NCBI GenBank assembly: GCA_023213395.1
Contig: CM041465.1
Coordinates: 217,999,741 to 218,063,740, forward strand
Direction of reading: 5' to 3'
Length of the DNA: 64,000 bases
Source of the DNA: Cycas panzhihuaensis
Taxonomy: Eukaryota; Cycadophyta
Translations under genes and position numbers: made by a program
Notes under the pieces: model-generated
What the model was told of the DNA's origin: nothing
Seen by the model: the letters and a program-made list of their open reading frames with translations, nothing else
Databases searched by the model: none
Shown: positions 57,171 through 64,000 of the stretch, piece by piece
How positions within the stretch are numbered: the stretch's first letter is position 1
How the letters are laid out: each line of letters starts with the position of its first letter

Positions 57171-57560
57171 TGTTAAAAATTTGTAATAGCATCCTTATTC
57201 ATGTAAATTCATGTTTATCAAGTGCATACTTTTGTACCATAGGTGACCCACATTGTAAATTTAATCTTATTGTATAATCAAGTTGGGTTTGTTGCATGTG
57301 TTACTTAGTCAGCCAATTATAATCCTTGAAATATTGATAGATTTCCTATAAATTAAGCCCTATTTTATTATTTTATATATAATCTTGAAGTATATGCAGA
57401 AACTCTACCTAAATTGAGCCTCAGGTGGTGACCAATTCACCTGTGCTTTATTTATCTTAATTCTACTTTGTTATTTCACTTATTTTTTGGATTATTTTGA
57501 TATTGTAGCTTGATATTTAATTAATAGCATATGATTTACAGATCTTGGATGTTTCTCTTA
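57171..57560 (+). repeat. 3' LTR (390 bp) of the 50.6-57.6 kb copia element
   Basis: Colinear with and the same length as 50639-51028. The preceding AAGGTAGGG (57162-57170) is the likely polypurine tract. Confidence 0.95.
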
Positions 57561-58037
57561 CTATAACTCTGATCAACTTGTAATATCCACAACTCCTTTA
57601 ATCTGGGCAATGACAACCTCCATAACTCTAAGATAATCTTTTGCAATATCCAGAATCTTAGAATATGATGCTATCACTCCATGAGTAAAATAAACAAATC
57701 TAGCACCTTCTATGAATTCAAAATATATATCAATAACTAGTAACTAAGTAACTAGAGGTTTTCAATTTAGAAATAGGGGGTACCAACCTTTACTTCATAC
57801 CTAAACACTTGCACAAAATAAAACAACCTCTTCCACTCATCTACACACCTCTGAAGACCAACGAATCTCTATAAAATAGATAATAGAAGGCATCAAGAAT
57901 CTACACATGATCATTGCACCTTTATGGCTACTCTTTTGGCTATCAGATAAGCTAATCTTTAAGGGTTGACTCAATATTATCTATCAACTAATGATTAGAA
58001 TAATCCACCTAATATTTTCCTACTTGTGCATATTTAT
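57561..58037 (-). other. Element A interior next to its PBS, degenerate
   Basis: Minus-strand translation gives one readable piece (RFVGLQRCVDEWKRLFYFVQ near 57830), with no family recognised. It should correspond to the leader or gag start of element A. Confidence 0.4.
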
Positions 58038-58040
58038 CTA

Positions 58041-58051
58041 CTCCGATACCA
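58041..58051 (-). other. Primer-binding site of element A
   Basis: The minus strand reads TGGTATCGGAG, the initiator tRNA-Met type with an A to G change, and abuts the right LTR. Confidence 0.85.
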
Positions 58052-58366
58052 TGTTAGAAAACATCAAATATACAAACATGATATATAATTATTTATGTAG
58101 ATAATAAACACAGAATAGGGACCGATTTGATGTGGGAAACCTTGCAGTAAAAACCCACCATAGAATTATATTATCACACTTTTATAAATCTATCATAAGA
58201 TACAATGGACATTGGATGCTTATTTATAGATCCATAAGTGCCTCAAATATTTACAAAGAGATTACATTCATCATCCCAAACAATATCAAAATATTACATC
58301 ATAAGTTCATATAAACTATACCTCATTTACATTAATGAGGTAAGTGGATATAATGCTACTTTAACA
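58052..58366 (-). repeat. Element A, right (5') LTR (315 bp), uninterrupted
   Basis: TGTTAGAAAACATCAAATAT to GCTACTTTAACA. It carries the uninterrupted AAGTGCCTCAAAT site into which the 39-44.7 kb copia element inserted in the left LTR. It is followed by ACTTA, the target duplication. Confidence 0.93.
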
Positions 58367-59025
58367 ACTTATTTTATATTCCCCTTAGATCATGCCAATT
58401 TATAAATTTAAAAGATTTTAAATAAGGTTTCTATGAATGAACAAATGGAATGTGTAATACTTTATCCTTTTAGTTTGACTTGATAAGATTGAATCCCTTA
58501 TAATTGCATGGCTAAAAAAATCATTAATAATGGACAAAGTAGTTAAGTAATGGATAAGTTAGTTGACGGTCAAACCACTTTGTGGATGGGATATAATAGT
58601 CTCTTTTTAATGTATGAGTATTCTTAATATAATGAGTAATAAAATATAAGGAATTTTCTCCAAGAGATTATGTCCTTTAATGTTAATTTATCAACCTCTA
58701 ATATGAATGATTTAAGAAGGGAGTTTCTAAGAAGATTATAGAATCATGACTTATGGAATAATTATTTACCTTATCAACTAGTACTTAGCTTGCATCTAAT
58801 TTAATATTGCACCTTGTACCTTACTTTACTATTGTAGATTAGAGACAAAAATCTAAACCTTAAGAAGGTGCAATTATAATTTGATCTTAGGATTTAGTAT
58901 TTTCATTTATGGATTTAGAATTTAGTGAAATAGAATTTCTTGCCAATATATCATTCAAAAGTTACATACACTAGTTTGACATGACATCCATAAGAGTATG
59001 TTAATGCTTTTAAGATATATTAAGG
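58367..59025. repeat. Long direct repeat, copy 2, right part
   Basis: It continues copy 2 after element A and matches 26743-27168 and then 33990-34235. TAATT at 58759-58763 is the uninterrupted counterpart of the target of the 27-34 kb copia element. Confidence 0.8.
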
Positions 59026-61600
59026 GAAAATTATGCTTATATATCTTTAAATATACAATCTATTGCAACCCTAAACTAATTTCAAGAGGTGAAGAAAATG
59101 GCAACTAAGATAAGAGTGGTCCTCTAAAGATTCTAATGGCTCTCCTCCATATTGTTTTAAAAAAACATGAAGACAATAACATCTTAAAGGTCACTCTAGA
59201 ATGTGGTATATATGTGAGAATTAATAGCAACAAACATGATACATATAATTATATAATTATATGTTACAAAATATAAAACTATAAATTTATAAGTATCATA
59301 AATACCTATGTAAACAAACGCCATCGTTATAGAGACAAAGTTAGTGTATGTAGAAAATTAGTAGTGACACTATCAATCCATCAACCATTTTAAAAGATGT
59401 TCATATTAATAATGAAATGATCTTTTAATGTAATAAAATAGATATATAGCACCTTGAGGCCAAGCTCATCTCCCTAAAGATACATGGTCTTAACATGATT
59501 CTTAACTCCATGCCCCTTAGTGTTAGAGGCCTTATAATATGAAATATAAAGGTAATAATTATTTCTTAGCTCTATATAATACTATTAATGATTATTTATA
59601 TTACTATATATTTTTTTATGAGAGTAATTAATGGGCAATTTAAATAGAGAGAATGCTATTATAAACATCAAGGCTACCACCTACAACCTTAATAATTAAA
59701 TAAGATGTGAGATGGTGGTTAAAACATAGTTGATTAGATAGACACATCCTAATCCCATGTCTCTATAAATGGCAATGGCTAAAATAGTTATACACATATC
59801 TTCAACCTATAAGTAAACAGTTTAAAACTAAATTCTTATCATAATGACAAGTAAAAATTTAGCATCATGGTACTTAATACTAATTAGCATAACTTGCCTT
59901 AGATGTTTCATCATAAAGAAAAGTGTGTAGAGTTGGAATTACTACATAATAATATCAATCATGAGTCAAGATCATTGTATTAATCTTGATAAATAGATAA
60001 GTAGATATTATATGGTAGGAAATAATATCTCCTATACATGAGGAACTTATAGATGTCTAAGCATTCAATAAAATGATTATCTCAAATGGGCCTTAGAAGT
60101 CTAAAAGCCATTACATTAATAAATCTAGATAAATATTACAATGTCAAGATTTATGGAATAAAAGAGGTGTAAAGGATTCTAGGTAAGATGAAAGGAGAAG
60201 ACTAATCCCACATCTTTATTAGAATGGACCAGTAGATCAAGAAGTTCCCAACCCCCACACCCCCTCCCCCCACCCCCACATGCACACACACATAAAATTT
60301 AAAATAATAAAATATCCCAATATTAATAAAAGCCAATGTGAAAACCTAAGTTATAAATGTTGGTTCTTTGGAATGTTCTAATCCCTTACACTATCCTTTG
60401 ATAAGGGTGTACTAATGTCATGAATAACTCCATGGAACTAGCTTAATAGATCCACTTAGCACTCTTAACTTGGGGAATGACATAGTTATAATATGCAAGA
60501 ATGGGTCTTATGGTATAAATAATGAAGGCCGAGGGTGAATAAAGGGATAGATAAAAGGGAAAATATCATAATCCTATTATGCTATACTAATTTAATGACC
60601 AAATAAGACTAGTCACATGCAATATTTAATGTCTTCTAATGCATGAGATCTCAAATTGAATGTGAAGATAAGTGAAGATGCTTTAGAAGATGAATAAAAT
60701 AGAAAATATCTCATCATATGAGTATATTTTTTCTCTTTTAATTTTTTAATTCTCTTAAACTTTTATTTGTAAGATCTTTTAGATTTTCTATAGATCTATA
60801 CCTTGTATATATTCTCTACTTTATTAGAAGATTTTCACTATAGGGAGATAAGTTATTTCATATGTTAATCAATTGACTTTTATATTATTCTATTATATTA
60901 ATCATAAATTAATAATCAAATAAATCATGCATGTGAGGGGATAAGATGAAGATGAAAGAGTTCCATCAATGGGGGGAAAATAAAATTAAAAATAACTTAA
61001 GTATATGTGTCCTATGATATATCTTACTAATTTTATAAATTACTATCCTCAACTCTTAGGTTCATATAGTGTTGAAACTTAATTTAATAAGTTATGAGAT
61101 AATTTTGGGATCTAACCTCCTTTATGATACTTTGACTAAATATAAGGCTAAAATAAGGCAAGGGAATTTTATATAACACAAAGGACTCACTTCTATAGGT
61201 ATAATAAGAAAAAGCGTAAGGGAAATTTATTACAAGCAAATATATAAGATGATGATTTTATACCACTACACAGACTTTGACATTGCAATACCACAATCAC
61301 TTGTTGACTTAACTTGAGGAAAATCATCTACAACATCTCTTATATAAGGATGAGATCTATACAATATGAATGAATTAGGTGGAGTTCTTTAGTAATGAGT
61401 AGTTATAAACCTCATATTACATAACTCATTAATGTCATGTTATGTTGATGATTAACTTCTTTATTAATAACTCATGGTAAAAAGTCATAATAAAACCCTA
61501 AATTGGATAGGATCATAAGGTGATGAGATTAATAGAATGAATCAAGGATAAGTATGAAATTATAAAGTTGGCTAAAAAATTCCCCATCCTTTTAGATAGG
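59026..61600. other. AT-rich tract without recognisable genes
   Basis: No open frame above 60 codons, no LTR pair and no pol motif seen. A short poly-C/CA-rich stretch (60251-60292) stands out compositionally. Probably old transposon or intergenic DNA. Confidence 0.4.
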
Positions 61601-61619
61601 ATGATACACAAACTTAATA

Positions 61620-61740
61620 AGCTAGGGCACCAAGGTGGTTCTAGTCACTTTTCATTATTCATTGACTTTATAAGTAAAATGATTTATGTCCTTGTATGGA
61701 GCTTGGACTAGAAAAAGTTCAATAAAAAAAATTTGGATCT
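61620..61740 (+). pseudogene. Trace of a Ty1/copia integrase core
   Basis: The plus strand reads HQGGSSHFSLFIDFISKMIY, then VLVWSLD-stop-KKF. The pattern GGxxHFxxFIDDxSRKxWVYxLKxKxExF of copia integrases is recognisable, with the second Asp changed. No further domain is clear on either side, so this is a short, very old fragment. Confidence 0.4.
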
Positions 61741-62640
61741 TATATATTACTAAAGATGTCTAGTAAGTGGAAGGTAGGGTAGATGAAGGGAGATCACAAA
61801 TAGCCTTATATAATATAAACTCATACCCTAAGAACGAATGGTAGTTTTTATTATAACTTTATGTTCTAAGAAAGGATTAATTGTTATCTACTACATTACC
61901 TTTACATAATGAAATATAGTATATTTGGATTTAAATGCCATCCATTTCACTTTATCATTAGTTAAATCCAACTTAATATATGTTCAATGGTCATAGAGTT
62001 CCTTACCATCATTCATAAAGTCCCCATAAATGATTTAGTATGATCAACTACAAGTGAGAAGGAGGACAAAAAGTATAATATCATATGATGATATATTCAT
62101 TACAAATAAAGACTTTATAAAATTATGAGAATTAGGCCCAAAAGTATCTAAATTTCATCCTTCAAGGTTTTAATTTATATAAATACCCTTTCTATAATAT
62201 AAAAGTGAAAATAAACCCTTTATAAAGTTTAAAAGGGTGAAAATTAAGGTGTATACATAACTTGTTAATTATAAAAAAGGGTTGGGAATGATCATTTAGA
62301 GTTTTTTTTTTTTTTTTCACTTTTCAAAGTTGCAGAGAGAAGTAAAGAGACAGGCTATCAAATTTTCAAGTGATTAGAGGTGGTTAGATCCTTGCATCAT
62401 ACACTTGATATATATTTTATTCAAGTATTTACCAAAACTTACAAACTCTTATTTTTATTTTAAATTTTATTAATTTTAATTTGGTTTCCTATAGATGAAG
62501 CCTCTAACAAATGGTATCTTTGGCATTATATAAGATAATCTGAGCTAGTCATGTTTGTGCATAAAAGATAAATTGTTGGTTAAAGACCTAATATTTATGG
62601 ATATAATTGATTAATACTAAATTGATGATATAACTTACAC
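61741..62640. other. AT-rich tract, no gene recognised
   Basis: It contains a poly-T run near 62305 and short A/T runs. Part of it may belong to the 3' LTR of the chromovirus to the right. Confidence 0.35.
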
Positions 62641-62645
62641 TTGGA

Positions 62646-62921
<276 letters not shown>

Positions 62922-63059
62922 TTATGAATTATGAAATAAATAATCACCTCCTTCTATAAATAATCATTAATACCTAATTACCTATCAATTAAGCCCACTA
63001 AAAGTTCTCCCTTATAAAAAATTCTTTGCACTTAAAGCATAAGAAACTTGATTTCATAA

Positions 63060-63155
63060 ATGGGGATACTTTTCAAAGATGGAAGAAGATTCCCATGAAG
63101 CATCCTCTTTTAGAAGTTACTATGATTTAACAAAATATTCTTGAATGGTTCAAGA
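63060..63155 (-). pseudogene. Chromodomain remnant at the integrase C-terminus
   Basis: The minus strand reads EYFVKS, two stops, LLKEDASWESSSIFEKYPH. This fits the chromodomain pattern (E)YLVKWKG-x-x-EEASWExxxxxxxxFP, with the aromatic-rich KW part lost to stops. In chromoviruses this module is thought to direct integration by binding histone marks. Confidence 0.7.
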
Positions 63156-63189
63156 TTATGAGAAATGTTCTCATACTTTTAGGATAGAT

Positions 63190-64000
63190 TTAGGAATTAA
63201 GAGTATCATGCCTCCTTTAATTAACATTAGAAGTTTGAGTTATACTAGTACTCTTATTCAATCTTACATTTTAAGCGAAAAATATGGAAACAATTATGGA
63301 TGTAACCTATAAATGGTAAATTACAGGTATAAGCAACTTCTTTTACTTTCTTCCTTATGTGATATGGACTACAAAATTATGGGTTAAGATTTTCTTTCTT
63401 TGATTTTTTAAAGATGGTTTTCTTTTATGGTTGTAAATATAGATATACCCAATTACCTTCTAAAAATTCTTGCTCAACTTGATATAAGTTGGCTTATTAT
63501 TTCATTCTATTTTAGGTATTGGAGATATATTCTCATAGAAAATTGATTATATTTTATGATTCTTATAAATAATTATTAAATGCTAGAATACATAAGTTTG
63601 TACTTGCCTAATCTTTTATTAAGATAGGATCATACCCATATAAGGCCTTAAAGGGAGTCATTTTAATGGACATGTGGTATGTTGTATTATACCCCTCTTT
63701 GATTAAATGTAATTATTTAATCCCACTACTTGGTTTGTTTATTACAAAACTTTAAAGATAAAATTCTAAGCATCTATTGATAATTTTAGTTTACCTATTT
63801 TTTTGAGGGTGGCAACTAGTATTGATATTTAGGGTAGTACCCAATTATTTAAAAAAATCCTACCAAAAGCTACTTTAAAATTTTTGATCCCTATCACTGA
63901 TAATAGCATTTAGTAATCTATAAAGTCTGTGAATTTAATTCATAAATATTGGTATGACTTGATAGGCCTTGAAGTCATTTTGTATAGCTATGAAATATGC
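63190..64000 (-). pseudogene. Chromovirus integrase core and C-terminal module
   Basis: Minus-strand pieces, across frameshifts and stops: LLNAIISDRDQKF (second acidic residue region), then HPQKNGQTKIVNRCLE in altered form, GYNTTYHMSIKMTPFKALYG, YDP, then GNWVYLYLQP, KSKKENLNP, KVKEVAYTCNLP and IHNCFHIFRLK. These match gypsy integrases at VSDRDxxFxSxFW, YHPQTDGQTExVNRxLE, YNTxxHxSxxMTPFxALYGxxP and the GPY/F-type C-terminal module. The typical chromovirus order is kept. Confidence 0.88.

Larger units (their letters stand above)
50639..57560 (+). mobile_element. Complete Ty1/copia element nested in element A; TSD CTACA/CTATA
   Basis: LTRs of 390 bp at 50639-51028 and 57171-57560 are flanked by CTACA (50634-50638) and CTATA (57561-57565). 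The PBS TGGTATCAGAGC at 51029-51040 is exact. The interior gives gag, Gln/Pro-rich linker, protease, integrase, RT and RNase H in copia order. The Gln-rich linker shows the stop pattern very clearly. RNase H has an internal deletion. The 3' LTR ends in TA where CA is expected. Confidence 0.96.
38829..58366 (-). mobile_element. Element A: old minus-strand Ty1/copia element split by four later insertions; TSD ACTTG/ACTTA
   Basis: The left LTR is 38829-39025 plus 44666-44792; the right LTR is 58052-58366. The flanks are ACTTG and ACTTA. The minus-strand PBS TGGTATCGGAG is at 58041-58051. Interior remnants on the minus strand are 57561-58037, 48589-50633 (itself split by a solo LTR) and 44793-46392; they include integrase C-terminal and RNase H fragments. 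RT is largely lost. Insertions inside it are copia 39026-44660, a small pol-less element 46398-48583, a solo LTR 49108-49679 and copia 50639-57560. Without these, element A would be about 4.7 kb. Confidence 0.92.
63005..64000 (-). mobile_element. Ty3/gypsy chromovirus 3' part, minus strand, runs off the window
   Basis: The minus strand carries the integrase core end, integrase C-terminal module and chromodomain, then AAGGGAGAACT at 63006-63016 as likely polypurine tract, followed by the expected LTR start near 63004 (TTTAGTGGGC, perhaps once TGTTAGTGGGC). RT and upstream domains would lie right of base 64000. The LTR would extend left and include the compound microsatellite, but its far end was not found. 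Confidence 0.8.

Overview
The window reads as intergenic DNA from a large, AT-rich, retrotransposon-dominated land-plant nuclear genome. The reasons are several LTR retrotransposons whose primer-binding sites match plant initiator tRNA-Met (TGGTATCAGAGC type), Ty1/copia and Ty3/gypsy (including chromovirus) pol fragments, and two broken fragments of plant-type host genes (a 14-3-3 protein and the N-terminal part of an ILP1/GCFC-type protein). I found no intact host gene, no tRNA or rRNA gene and no CRISPR array. Nearly all coding sequence is decayed; most in-frame stops sit where Gln or Trp is expected, as in old, methylated, deaminated elements.

Layout. 1-3.46 kb: minus-strand Ty3/gypsy element (integrase, RNase H, RT, protease, gag, PBS), cut by the window edge, with its 5' LTR to the right. 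5.9-6.62 kb: processed, internally deleted 14-3-3 pseudogene abutting the PBS and 5' LTR (6639-7072) of a minus-strand copia-type element. 8816-14244: complete LTR element without pol (492-bp LTRs, TSD AGGGC), nested in an unclassified GC-richer tract (7.07-19.4 kb). 19466-23854: complete but internally deleted Ty3/gypsy element (TSD ATATC). 27169-33989: complete Ty1/copia element (441-bp LTRs), of the same LTR family as the 6639-7072 LTR, carrying an antisense ILP1 fragment next to its PBS. 35676-36173: probable GC-rich solo LTR.

38829-58366: old minus-strand copia element (here element A) holding four later insertions: a copia element inside its left LTR (39026-44660, TSD AAGTG/AAGTT), a small pol-less LTR element (46398-48583, TSD CCAAT), a solo LTR (49108-49679, TSD CAATC) and another copia element (50639-57560, TSD CTACA/CTATA). 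Element A and the 27-34 kb copia element each interrupt one copy of a roughly 1-kb direct repeat, so each copy shows the empty site of the insertion in the other. 61.6 kb: trace of a copia integrase. 62.6-62.9 kb: long compound microsatellite. 63.0-64.0 kb: minus-strand chromovirus integrase and chromodomain running off the window.

Most notable points: (i) two elements of one LTR family each have a host-gene fragment in antisense orientation directly behind the PBS; (ii) a pol-less element whose LTRs contain extra tandem copies of its own PBS; (iii) gypsy and copia elements sharing a 5' leader segment; (iv) a fully resolved nest of five insertions with reciprocal empty sites. Homologies were judged by eye from translation and motif recognition; no database search was possible.
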